Shown: in pieces, positions 38,478-46,940 of the stretch
Numbering within the stretch: position 1 is the stretch's first letter
Layout: every line of letters starts with the position of its first letter
From: Bacteroidales bacterium
GTDB lineage: Bacteria; Bacteroidota; Bacteroidia; Bacteroidales; Bacteroidaceae
Length of the DNA stretch: 64,000 bases
Assembly: GCA_024690405.1 (NCBI GenBank)
Contig: JAILCU010000109.1
Span: 1-64,000, forward strand
Reading direction: 5' to 3'
Notes under the pieces: model-generated
Told to the model about the DNA's origin: nothing
Databases searched by the model: none
What the model saw: the letters and a program-made list of their open reading frames with translations, nothing else
Program-made: the position numbers and the translations under genes

Positions 38478-41400
38478 ATGCGAAAGTGTGCTCTCCTGCG
38501 TTCTCTCTGTATGCTGCTGGCGGCCGGTGCCGTGTGCCTCCAGGCTACGGCCCGCACCGCGCCGTCCGACAGTCTCCTTCCTGCTCCCCTCCCGCCGCTG
38601 CCTACGCCGCAACAGGTGACGTGGCAGCAGATGGAGACGTATGCCTTCATTCATTTCGGGCCCAACACCTTCGGCGACCGCGAATGGGGCTACGGCGATG
38701 CGCCAGCCTCCACGTTCAATCCCGCCCGACTCGACTGCGACCAGTGGGTGCGGGTGCTCAAGGCTGCAGGCATGAAGGGCGTCATCATCACTGCCAAGCA
38801 CCACGACGGCTTCTGCCTCTGGCCCACGCGCTACACCGACTACAACGTACGCAACAGTCCCTGGCGCCAGGGCAAGGGCGACGTGGTGGGCGAGCTGGCT
38901 GCGGCGTGCCGTCGCCACGGACTGCGCATGGGGGTCTATCTCTCGCCGTGGGACCGCCACCAGGCCACCTACGGCACGCCGCTGTATGTGGAGTATTTCC
39001 ATGCCCAGCTCGAGGAACTGCTCACGGGCTACGGTCCTCTGTTCGAGGTGTGGTTCGACGGGGCCAACGGCGGCGACGGGTGGTATGGCGGGGCCTGCGA
39101 GACGCGGCAGATCGACCGGCGCAGCTACTATGACCTGCCGCGGGCTTTCGAGCGCGTGGCGGCACTGCAGCCCGGGGCCGTGATATTCAGCGACGGAGGG
39201 CCTGGCTGCCGGTGGGTGGGCAACGAACGCGGACATGCCAGTGCCACCAACTGGTCGTTCCTGCGCCGCGGCGAGGTTTACCCCGGCTACCCGCACTTCA
39301 GTGAGCTCACCGAGGGCCATGCCGACGGCGATATGTGGGTGGCGGCAGAGTGCGATGTCTCGATCCGTCCGGGATGGTTCTACCACCGCAGCGAAGACAC
39401 CCTGGTGAAGAGTGCCGACGAGCTGTGCGAGCTCTACTATCAGAGCGTGGGCCACAACGCTACGCTGCTGCTGAATTTCCCCGTCAACGACGAGGGCCTC
39501 ATCTCGCCCGCCGACTCGGCCCATGCCGTGGATTTCCACCGGCGCATCCTCGCTGAGCTGAGCAACAACCTGCTGCAGCGGGCCAGGGTGACGGCCTCAC
39601 CGGCTTCCAATGCCTCTTCCAAAACCTCTTCCAACGCCCTCACGAAAGCCCTCACAGGCGCCCTCACAGACGACGACTACTCCACCTTCTGGTCGGCCCC
39701 CGAGGGCAGCACGGCGGCCACGCTCACCTTCACGTTCCGGCGCCCGCAGGAGGTCAACCGCCTGCGCCTGCAGGAATATATTCCGCTAGGACAGCGCGTG
39801 CGGGCCTTTAAGTTGGAATATCTGTCTGACGAGGGGTGGCGCGACGTGCCCGTCGGCGAACCCACCACCACCATCGGCTACAAACGCCTGTTGCGCTTCT
39901 CCACTCTCCGCACACGGGCATTGCGCCTGACCGTCACCGACGCCCGCGGACCGGTGTGCCTCAGCGGAATAGGGGCCTACCGCGCTCCCGACAAGGTTTT
40001 CGATAAGGCTGGCGCAGAGGCTTCCGATAAGGCTGGCGCAGAGGCCCCCGCACCCTCCGACCCCGAGGAGCGCGTGGCGGCGATGCTGAAGGCGATGACG
40101 CTTCGCGAGAAGGTGGGACAGCTGCGCTGCGCCATGGCGTGGGACTACTACACCATCGATGCCCAGGGCCGCATCGCTCCCTCCGAGCGTTTCAAACGCG
40201 ACGTCGCCGACGGCAGCATCGGCATGCTCTGGGCCACCTTCAGGGCCGACCCGTGGACGCGCAAGACCATCGCCAACGGACTCTCTCCGCGCCAGGCGGC
40301 CGAGGCGGCCAACGTGCTGCAGCGCTATACCATCGAACACTCGCGGATGGGCATCCCGCTGCTCCTGGCCGAGGAAGCGCCGCACGGCCACATGGCCATC
40401 GGCACCACCGTCTTCCCCACCGGACTGGGCATGGCCGCCACGTGGTCTGAAGAGCTGATGGAACGGGCCGGGGAGGTCATTGCCAAGGAGATACGCCTGC
40501 AGGGCGCACACATCAGCTACGGACCCGTGCTCGACCTGGCTACAGACCCTCGGTGGTCGCGGGTGGAGGAGACGTTCGGCGAGGATCCTGTGCTCACCGC
40601 CGCACTGGGCGCTGCCATGGTGCGCGGACTGGGCAGCCGCGGGGCTTCGGCGCAGGGCGGCACACTGGCCACGCTGAAGCATTTCGTGGCGTACGGAAGC
40701 AGCGAGGGGGGACAGAACGGGGGACATACACAAATGGGCCCGCGCCAGCTGGCACAGCGCTTTCTGCCGCCTTTCAGGGAGGCGATAGAAGCGGGCGCCG
40801 CGGGGGTGATGACGGCGTATAATGCGGTCGATGCCGTGCCGTGTACGGCCAACGCTTCGCTGCTCACCGACGTGCTGCGCCGTGAGTGGGGCTTCAGCGG
40901 ACTCGTCGTGAGCGACCTCTATGCCATCGACGGACTGGCGGGCACGCACCACGTGGCCTCCGACCGCACCGGTGCCGCGGCTAAAGCGCTGCAGGCCGGC
41001 GTGGATATCGACCTTGGCGCCTCGGCCTATGCCCGCCTCGAGGAGGCCGTGGAGCAGGGGCTCGTGGGTCAGGCACAGCTCGACAGTGCCGTGGCGCGCG
41101 TACTGCGCCAGAAAATCGCTATGGGGCTCTTTGAACAGCCTTATGTGGACCCCGATTCCACGCGGCAGGTGCACAGCGCGGCCCACCGCCAGGTGGCGCT
41201 CGACGTGGCACGGGCCTCCGTCACGCTGCTGAAAAACGAACACGGCGTACTGCCGCTGCAGCCGTCCTCGCGCGTGCTGGTGTGCGGTCCCAATGCCGAC
41301 AACGTTTACAACCAACTCGGCGACTACACGGCACCGCAGCCCGAGGGCGCCGTCACAACGGTTCTCGCGGCCCTGCGGCAGAAGATGCCGACGCAGCAGG

Positions 41401-42293
41401 TAACGTATGTCAAAGGCTGCAGCGTGCGCGACACCGCCAGCAACCACATCGCTGAGGCCGTGGCGGCAGCACAGCAGGCCGATGTCATCGTGGCTTGCGT
41501 GGGGGGCTCCAGCGCACGGGATTTCCGCACCTCCTACGCCTCCACGGGCGCCGCTGCCACCACGTCAGCGCCCTCCGACATGGAGTGCGGCGAAGGCTTC
41601 GACCGCGCCTCGCTCGAACTCATGGGGCTGCAGCTGCCTCTGCTGCAAGCCTTGAAGGCCACAGGCAAACCGCTCGTGGTGGTCTATATCGAGGGACGTC
41701 CGCTCGACAAGCGATGGGCTGCAGAGCACGCCGACGCCCTCCTCACGGCCTACTATCCCGGCGAGGCCGGAGGCACCGCCGTTGCCGACGTGCTCCTGGG
41801 CGACTACAACCCCGCCGGACGCTTACCCGTGAGCACGCCCGCCACGGTGGGACAGCTGCCCGTGTACTACAACCGCATCGGCGTCCCCCACGACTATGTC
41901 GAAAGCTCCGCTCAGCCGCTGTATCCCTTCGGCTACGGCCTGAGCTACACCACCTTTGCCTACAGCCGTCTGCAGGCCGAGCCCGCCCCCGACGGTACCT
42001 ACAGCGTGAGCATCGATGTCACCAACACCGGCCAGCGCGACGGTGAGGAAGTGGTGCAGCTCTACCTGCGCCACGAAACGGCATCGGTGGCCATGCCCAG
42101 GAAACAGCTCAAAGCTTTCCGCCGAATCGCCGTTCCACGCGGCCAGACGCGCACCGTCTCGTTCGCCCTCCGTCCCGACGACTTCGCCATCGTCAACGAA
42201 CGCCTCCAGCGGGTGGTGGAGCCGGGCCTCTGCACCCTCTTCGTCGGAGACCAGAAAGTGCAGATACCTCTCCCCTCCCCCACTGACGAATGA
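38478..42293 (+). CDS. GH29 alpha-L-fucosidase fused to GH3 beta-glycosidase
   Basis: N-terminal FIHFGPNTFGDREWGYG, GVIITAKHHDGFCLWPT, FEVWFDGANGG (GH29); from ~40060 GH3: LREKVGQL, LKHFVAYG, FSGLVVSDLYAIDGL, C-terminal fibronectin-III-like domain. Confidence 0.92.
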   Translation: MRKCALLRSLCMLLAAGAVCLQATARTAPSDSLLPAPLPPLPTPQQVTWQQMETYAFIHFGPNTFGDREWGYGDAPASTFNPARLDCDQWVRVLKAAGMKGVIITAKHHDGFCLWPTRYTDYNVRNSPWRQGKGDVVGELAAACRRHGLRMGVYLSPWDRHQATYGTPLYVEYFHAQLEELLTGYGPLFEVWFDGANGGDGWYGGACETRQIDRRSYYDLPRAFERVAALQPGAVIFSDGGPGCRWVGNERGHASATNWSFLRRGEVYPGYPHFSELTEGHADGDMWVAAECDVSIRPGWFYHRSEDTLVKSADELCELYYQSVGHNATLLLNFPVNDEGLISPADSAHAVDFHRRILAELSNNLLQRARVTASPASNASSKTSSNALTKALTGALTDDDYSTFWSAPEGSTAATLTFTFRRPQEVNRLRLQEYIPLGQRVRAFKLEYLSDEGWRDVPVGEPTTTIGYKRLLRFSTLRTRALRLTVTDARGPVCLSGIGAYRAPDKVFDKAGAEASDKAGAEAPAPSDPEERVAAMLKAMTLREKVGQLRCAMAWDYYTIDAQGRIAPSERFKRDVADGSIGMLWATFRADPWTRKTIANGLSPRQAAEAANVLQRYTIEHSRMGIPLLLAEEAPHGHMAIGTTVFPTGLGMAATWSEELMERAGEVIAKEIRLQGAHISYGPVLDLATDPRWSRVEETFGEDPVLTAALGAAMVRGLGSRGASAQGGTLATLKHFVAYGSSEGGQNGGHTQMGPRQLAQRFLPPFREAIEAGAAGVMTAYNAVDAVPCTANASLLTDVLRREWGFSGLVVSDLYAIDGLAGTHHVASDRTGAAAKALQAGVDIDLGASAYARLEEAVEQGLVGQAQLDSAVARVLRQKIAMGLFEQPYVDPDSTRQVHSAAHRQVALDVARASVTLLKNEHGVLPLQPSSRVLVCGPNADNVYNQLGDYTAPQPEGAVTTVLAALRQKMPTQQVTYVKGCSVRDTASNHIAEAVAAAQQADVIVACVGGSSARDFRTSYASTGAAATTSAPSDMECGEGFDRASLELMGLQLPLLQALKATGKPLVVVYIEGRPLDKRWAAEHADALLTAYYPGEAGGTAVADVLLGDYNPAGRLPVSTPATVGQLPVYYNRIGVPHDYVESSAQPLYPFGYGLSYTTFAYSRLQAEPAPDGTYSVSIDVTNTGQRDGEEVVQLYLRHETASVAMPRKQLKAFRRIAVPRGQTRTVSFALRPDDFAIVNERLQRVVEPGLCTLFVGDQKVQIPLPSPTDE
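40001..40044 (+). repeat. 24-bp direct repeat in GH29-GH3 linker (DKAGAEAS/P)
   Basis: cgataaggctggcgcagagg at 40001-40020 and 40025-40044, identical. Confidence 0.95.
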
Positions 42294-42319
42294 ACCGCGC
42301 CTGGGGGCGGCATACGAAA

Positions 42320-42352
42320 AAAGGAGGACTGACGGCCTGTCAATCCTCCTTT
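42320..42352. terminator. Bidirectional terminator between convergent genes
   Basis: aaaggagga...tcctccttt stem extended by tgac/gtca. Confidence 0.75.
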
Positions 42353-42394
42353 CATGCTTTTCCTCTTTCCCGTTCTCCCCGCTTGCTGCAAGGG

Positions 42395-43123
42395 TCAGAA
42401 GGCGGCAAGGACGGCTACCGTCAGGAGCGTGACGAAGAAAGTGATCGGAAGGAGCCACACCTCCGCCGGGGCAAAGCCCTGGGGATGGGGTTGACTGCCG
42501 AAGGCAAGGGGCGAAGTGGCCTCGGGCGTAACGGGACGATGGAATAAGCGTTCCGCAAGAAAGCACATCAAACGATAAGACAGGTACCCGAAGAGCAGAC
42601 CCGCCACGGCGCCCGCCAGAATGTCGCCCGGATAGTGGAGTCCCAGATAAATGCGGGAGTAGCTGCTCAGACTCGCCCACAAAAAGATGGTGAGGACCGT
42701 GGGGAGGATGAGGTTCCAACGGAACGCCACGCGCCGCAGATAGAACGCGATGAAGGCAAAGGCCCCGAACGTGTTTGCGGCATGACTCGAGATGAAGCCA
42801 AACCTGCCGCCACGCCGCCCCTCAACGAGATCTACCAGACCTTCCAACACGGGCTCGTGGCTCGGACGGAAACGCTGGAAGAGGGGCTTGCAAAGGCTGC
42901 TGGCGAATTGGTCGCAGACGAGTATCACAAGCGCCAGGCACACCGCAAACAGGATGACCTCGCGCCAAGGCCGGGTGCGGAGCAAACAGACAAGCAGAAC
43001 TACAGTAATAGGGATCCAGGTGGAGGTACGCGTGACGTACGCCATCACCTGATCCAGCCACAGGCTGTCACTGCCGTTCAGCGCAAGCAGCAGACGCTGG
43101 TCGATATCGATAAGGAAGTCCAT
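42395..43123 (-). CDS. PAP2-family phosphatase (membrane)
   Basis: KPLFQRFRPSHEP, SSHAANTFGAFAF, SRIYLGLHYPGDILAGAVAG motifs. Confidence 0.95.
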   Translation of the reverse strand: MDFLIDIDQRLLLALNGSDSLWLDQVMAYVTRTSTWIPITVVLLVCLLRTRPWREVILFAVCLALVILVCDQFASSLCKPLFQRFRPSHEPVLEGLVDLVEGRRGGRFGFISSHAANTFGAFAFIAFYLRRVAFRWNLILPTVLTIFLWASLSSYSRIYLGLHYPGDILAGAVAGLLFGYLSYRLMCFLAERLFHRPVTPEATSPLAFGSQPHPQGFAPAEVWLLPITFFVTLLTVAVLAAF

Positions 43124-43157
43124 TGAGTGATGGGTTGTGGGCTAAGAGACGCAGGCC

Positions 43158-43262
43158 GTCATCGGTTCATCATCGGTGGTCATCAATTCATCATCGGTGG
43201 TCATCAATTCATCATCGGTGTTCATCAATTCATCATCGGCTCATCATTATTTCATCATTATT
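43158..43262. repeat. 21-bp tandem repeat (catcaattcatcatcggtggt)
   Basis: Direct inspection, ~4 copies decaying into tcatcattatttcatcatt. Confidence 0.92.
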
Positions 43263-43388
43263 TTGTCCGATTTCCCCTCAAATATGTCGCAAAGGTACAC
43301 ATTTATTTTATAATGTGATGCAAGAGGGGCAAAAAATGAGAGAAAAATGTGTGGGAGGAGGGGGCACGAAGCACGCGGAGGCTACGAC

Positions 43389-43418
43389 GACCACGGATTG
43401 CACGGATGCCACGGATTT
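43389..43418. repeat. cacggat(t/g) repeat
   Basis: gaccacggattgcacggatgccacggattt. Confidence 0.8.
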
Positions 43419-43423
43419 CTTTT

Positions 43424-43572
43424 TCACATATAATGGCCATGAATGGGCACATGGAATGGTCATGAATGCCTTTTTCACATGGAATGGCCGTCAATGGGCA
43501 CATGCAATGGTCATGAATGCCTTTTTCACATGGAATGGCCGTCAATGGGCACATGTAATGGTCATGAATAGC
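43424..43572. repeat. 51-bp tandem repeat, ~3 copies
   Basis: tttttcacatggaatggccgtcaatgggcacatgcaatggtcatgaatgcc and close variants. Confidence 0.95.
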
Positions 43573-43731
43573 AAAGAGGGTTCCCGCAGGGGAGCCCCCT
43601 CTTCTGCTGTTGTGTCCGGTGGGGACAAGGGTCTGTTTTCGGCGATGAACCGCCTCACGTGCCACACACATGCATTTTTATTCCTGTCCACATGTGTGTT
43701 AGTGTGTTGGTGTGTTTGTGTGTTGGTGTGT

Positions 43732-43841
43732 GAAGATGCAGCATCTTACGGCCTTAAGATGCTGATCTTATGCCCCGAAGATGCTGATCTTACGCCCCGA
43801 AGATGCTGATCTTACATAACCGACATGCTGAGCCCAGCATG
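43732..43841. repeat. 22-bp tandem repeat of hairpin units (aagatgctgatcttacgccccg) flanked by further hairpins
   Basis: AAGATnnnnATCTT in each unit; agcatctta-cggcct-taagatgct and catgctg-agcc-cagcatg flank it. Confidence 0.9.
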
Positions 43842-43998
43842 GCCTCAAAATGTTGTTTTGCCGAGAAAGGTCTTTGGAAAAAGTGTAACTTTTGCAGGGA
43901 AAGTGCGGTGGAAAAGAGTTATACAATCATTGAAAAAAAAGGATTATACAATCATTGGGAAAAGGATTATAAAAAAAGACAAATAAACAACGGGAATA

Positions 43999-44029
43999 TT
44001 TGCGCACTTCGCGTTTTTTGCTATCTTTG
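43999..44029 (+). promoter_or_regulatory. Full Bacteroidetes promoter: TTTG-N19-TATCTTTG
   Basis: tttgcgcacttcgcgttttttgctatctttg; matches both the -33 and -7 consensus with consensus spacing. Confidence 0.7.
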
Positions 44030-44079
44030 TAGCGTTAAAGGAAGGGTTGAGGGGGCGCCGGCGGGCGCCCGGAACAGGG

Positions 44080-44263
44080 CCCGGTTAACATAGTGAAAAA
44101 CACATACAAAGAAAGGGGCCGGTTAACATAGTGAAAAACACATACAAAGAAAGAGCCCGATTAACATAGTGAAAAACACATACTAAGAAAGAGCTCGGTT
44201 AACATAGTGAAAAACACATACAAAGAAAGAGCCCGGTTAACATAGTGAAAAACACATACAACG
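44080..44263 (+). repeat. 38-bp tandem repeat array, ~4.7 copies, downstream of 43999-44029 promoter
   Basis: ccggttaacatagtgaaaaacacatacaaagaaagagc repeated head-to-tail with no spacers. Confidence 0.96.
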
Positions 44264-44452
44264 AGCAGAAAAGAAAAAGCATCCGGCCGGATGTCAGGTT
44301 TATACCGACTATTTATTAACTTTTAAATCTATTTTTATTATGAACAACACATTGAAATATTCCCTGCACATGATGCAGAACAACGCGCCCCCGTGACGGG
44401 CTCAACGCGCCGCGCCAGCGAAAAAGCTCACCGCCCACGCCCCCCTTTCGTA

Positions 44453-44496
44453 CAGGGACAGACGATAGCCACCCACGGCTCCCTCGTCTGTCCCTG
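44453..44496. other. Perfect 13-bp inverted repeat with 18-nt loop
   Basis: cagggacagacga - tagccacccacggctccc - tcgtctgtccctg. Confidence 0.92.
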
Positions 44497-44577
44497 GTTT
44501 GGTTCAAGGCGCCGATGGCGCGGTTCAAGGGTTCAAGGCACAGTGGCGCGGTTCAAAAGGCTCAAGAACCAAGAGAC

Positions 44578-44760
44578 AAAAGGCAAGCGCCAAGGGCCAA
44601 ATGGCCAAGAGCCAAGAGCCAAATGGCCAAGGGCCAATGGCCAACAGCCAAGAGCCAAGGGCCAAATGGCCAAGGGCCAAGAGCCAACAGCCAATGGCCA
44701 ACAGCCAACAGCCAATGGCCAACTGCCAATGGCCAACTGCTAAGGGCCAACAGTCAGTGT
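44578..44760. repeat. Heptamer-type repeat array (gccaaNN/ggccaa)
   Basis: gccaagggccaaatggccaagagccaagagccaaatggccaaggg... over ~180 bp. Confidence 0.95.
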
Positions 44761-44933
44761 CCATCCCGGAGGCCTGTCCTATTCCTGGGCGTCGTCGCCC
44801 AGGCCAACACCCAACACCCAACAGCCAGCACCCACCCCCCATTTTTCCCCTCTTCTGCGCCAAATCATCAAAAAACTTTGTTGCAGACCGAAAATTATAC
44901 GGGATTTAGTATGGCAAATCCAAGTTTTTGCTG

Positions 44934-44941
44934 TATCTTTG
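44934..44941 (+). promoter_or_regulatory. -7 element TATCTTTG for aminotransferase
   Basis: 25 nt upstream of ATG at 44966. Confidence 0.6.
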
Positions 44942-44965
44942 CAGCCAAAATTACTACCACGCAAT

Positions 44966-46159
44966 ATGAATACATTATCTGACCGCCTCAATCGTCTTGC
45001 ACCGTCGGCAACGCTGGCCATGAGTCAGCGCAGCGGCGAGCTGAAGGCACAGGGCGTCGACGTCATCAATATGAGCGTCGGCGAGCCTGATTTCAACACC
45101 CCCGACCACATCAAAGCCGCTGCCATCCGCGCCGTGGAAGAGAACTATTCGCGCTACTCGCCCGTGCCGGGCTATCCCTCGCTCAAGCAGGCCATCGTGG
45201 AGAAGCTGCGCAAGGAGAACGGCCTGGAGTACGCACCCTCGCAGATCCTGTGCTCCAACGGCGCCAAGCAGAGCGTGTGCAACGCGGTGATGGCCCTGGT
45301 GAACGCCGGCGACGAGGTGATTATCCCCGCGCCCTACTGGGTGAGCTACCCGCAGATGGTGCTCCTGGCTGAGGGAACGCCCGTGTACATCGACGCGCCC
45401 ATCGAGCAGGACTTCAAGATCACGCCCGAGCAGCTCGAGGCCGCCATCACGCCGCGCACTCGCGCCCTCATCCTGTGCTCGCCCTCGAATCCTACGGGTT
45501 CGGTTTACACCAAGGCTGAGCTGCAGGCGCTGGCCGCCGTTGTGGCCCGCCATGAGCGCATCATCGTGCTGGCCGACGAGATCTACGAGCACATCAATTA
45601 CGTGGGGCGCCACGAGAGCATCGCGCAGTTCGAAGAGATCCGCAACCGCGTGGTGATTATCAACGGCGTGTCGAAGGCTTACGCCATGACGGGCTGGCGC
45701 ATCGGTTTCATCGCCGCTCCCGAGTGGGTGGTGAAGGGCTGCAACAAGCTGCAAGGACAGTACACGAGCGGTCCGTGCTCGGTGAGCCAAAAAGCCGCCG
45801 AAGCCGCCTACACCGGCTCGCAGCAGTGCGTGGAAGACATGCGCAAGGCCTTTGAGCGCCGCCGCGACCTCATCGTCAGCCTGGCCAAGGACATCCCGGG
45901 TCTGGAGGTGAACGTGCCGCAGGGCGCCTTCTACCTCTTCCCCAAGTGCAGCAGCTACTTCGGCAAGCGCGACGGCGACCGCGTGATCGCCAACAGCACC
46001 GACCTGGCGATGTATCTGCTCGAAGTGGGGCACGTGGCCACCGTCGGCGGCGACGCTTTCGGTTCGCCCGAGTGCTTCCGCATGAGCTATGCCACGAGCG
46101 ACGAGAACATCGTGGAGGCCATGCGCCGTATCAAGGAGACATTAGCAAAACTGAAATAA
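44966..46159 (+). CDS. Pyridoxal phosphate-dependent aminotransferase (aspartate aminotransferase-like)
   Basis: SVGEPDFNTPDHIKAAA, CSPSNPTGSVY, GVSKAYAMTGWRIGF. Confidence 0.95.
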   Translation: MNTLSDRLNRLAPSATLAMSQRSGELKAQGVDVINMSVGEPDFNTPDHIKAAAIRAVEENYSRYSPVPGYPSLKQAIVEKLRKENGLEYAPSQILCSNGAKQSVCNAVMALVNAGDEVIIPAPYWVSYPQMVLLAEGTPVYIDAPIEQDFKITPEQLEAAITPRTRALILCSPSNPTGSVYTKAELQALAAVVARHERIIVLADEIYEHINYVGRHESIAQFEEIRNRVVIINGVSKAYAMTGWRIGFIAAPEWVVKGCNKLQGQYTSGPCSVSQKAAEAAYTGSQQCVEDMRKAFERRRDLIVSLAKDIPGLEVNVPQGAFYLFPKCSSYFGKRDGDRVIANSTDLAMYLLEVGHVATVGGDAFGSPECFRMSYATSDENIVEAMRRIKETLAKLK

Positions 46160-46173
46160 TTCTGAAATCATCT

Positions 46174-46764
46174 ATGGATAAGAAAACAATAAAAACGGCC
46201 CTCATCTCCGTTTTCCACAAAGACGGTCTCGACCAGCTCCTCGAGAAGCTCCATGCCGAAGGCGTGGAGTTCCTCTCCACGGGAGGCACACAGGCTTTCA
46301 TCGAGAGTCTCGGTTACCCCTGCCGCAAGGTGGAGGAAGTCACCACCTACCCCAGCATCCTCGGCGGGCGCGTGAAGACGCTGCACCCCAAGATCTTCGG
46401 CGGCATCCTCGGCCGCCGCGAGCTGGACTCCGACCGCCAGCAGATGGCCCAATACGAGATTCCCGAGATCGACCTCGTGATCGTGGACCTCTACCCCTTC
46501 GAGCAGACCGTGGCCAGCGGTGCTTCAGCCGAAGATATCATCGAGAAGATTGATATCGGCGGCATCTCGCTCATCCGTGCCGGCGCCAAGAACTTCAACG
46601 ACGTCGTCATCATCCCCTCGAAGGAACAGTATCGTCCGCTCCTCGACATCCTCAACGCCCAGGGCGCCGTCACTACGCTTGAGCAGCGCCGCCGCTTCGC
46701 CACAGAGGCTTTCGGCGTGAGCAGCCACTACGACACGGCCATTCATGGCTGGTTTGTAGGATAA
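46174..46764 (+). CDS. purH: IMP cyclohydrolase domain of PurH only (C-terminal AICAR transformylase domain absent)
   Basis: KTALISVFHKDGLDQLLEKLHAEGVEFLSTGGTQAFIESLGYPCRKVEEVTTYPSILGGRVKTLHPKIFGGIL...GVSSHYDTAI then stop after HGWFVG (196 aa). Confidence 0.88.
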   Translation: MDKKTIKTALISVFHKDGLDQLLEKLHAEGVEFLSTGGTQAFIESLGYPCRKVEEVTTYPSILGGRVKTLHPKIFGGILGRRELDSDRQQMAQYEIPEIDLVIVDLYPFEQTVASGASAEDIIEKIDIGGISLIRAGAKNFNDVVIIPSKEQYRPLLDILNAQGAVTTLEQRRRFATEAFGVSSHYDTAIHGWFVG

Positions 46765-46769
46765 GACAG

Positions 46770-46833
46770 GCGGCAGGTTCCAGATTTCAAGTTCCAAGGT
46801 TCCAAGGTTACAGGATTCCAGGTTACAGGTTTC
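46770..46833. repeat. Degenerate ggttccaag/ggttacagg repeat
   Basis: ggcaggttccagatttcaagttccaaggttccaaggttacaggattccaggttacaggtttcaaa; resembles 48875-48960. Confidence 0.8.
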
Positions 46834-46940
46834 AAACCCGCCTCCACCGAATAGCCCGCTGCAGCCTTTACAGCACGGACACGCCTGTGCTGAGGCACCA
46901 TTCACACATAAAACAAAAAAAAACAACACATAAAAAGAAT

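Noticed and set aside
39786-41447. 553-aa minus-strand ORF opposite GH29-GH3
   Set aside because: Shadow ORF in GC-rich coding DNA
43123-43809. 228-aa + strand ORF with 17-aa repeats (AFFTWNGRQWAHAMVMN)
   Set aside because: 51-bp unit keeps frame by chance; the ORF begins in 21-bp repeats, ends in hairpin repeats, and lacks signal, promoter or domain support
44080-44263. Possible CRISPR array (regular ~38-bp periodicity)
   Set aside because: Repeats are contiguous with no variable spacers, and no cas genes are in the window; it is a simple tandem repeat
44341-44397. 18-codon micro-ORF as an annotated gene
   Set aside because: Start context is good, but nothing else supports translation; kept only as part of the promoter/array finding
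44525-44863. Trp/Leu/Gly-rich minus-strand ORFs (WLLAIGCWLLALGHLALGSW)
   Set aside because: Translation of the gccaaNN heptamer repeat, open in several frames; repeat artefact
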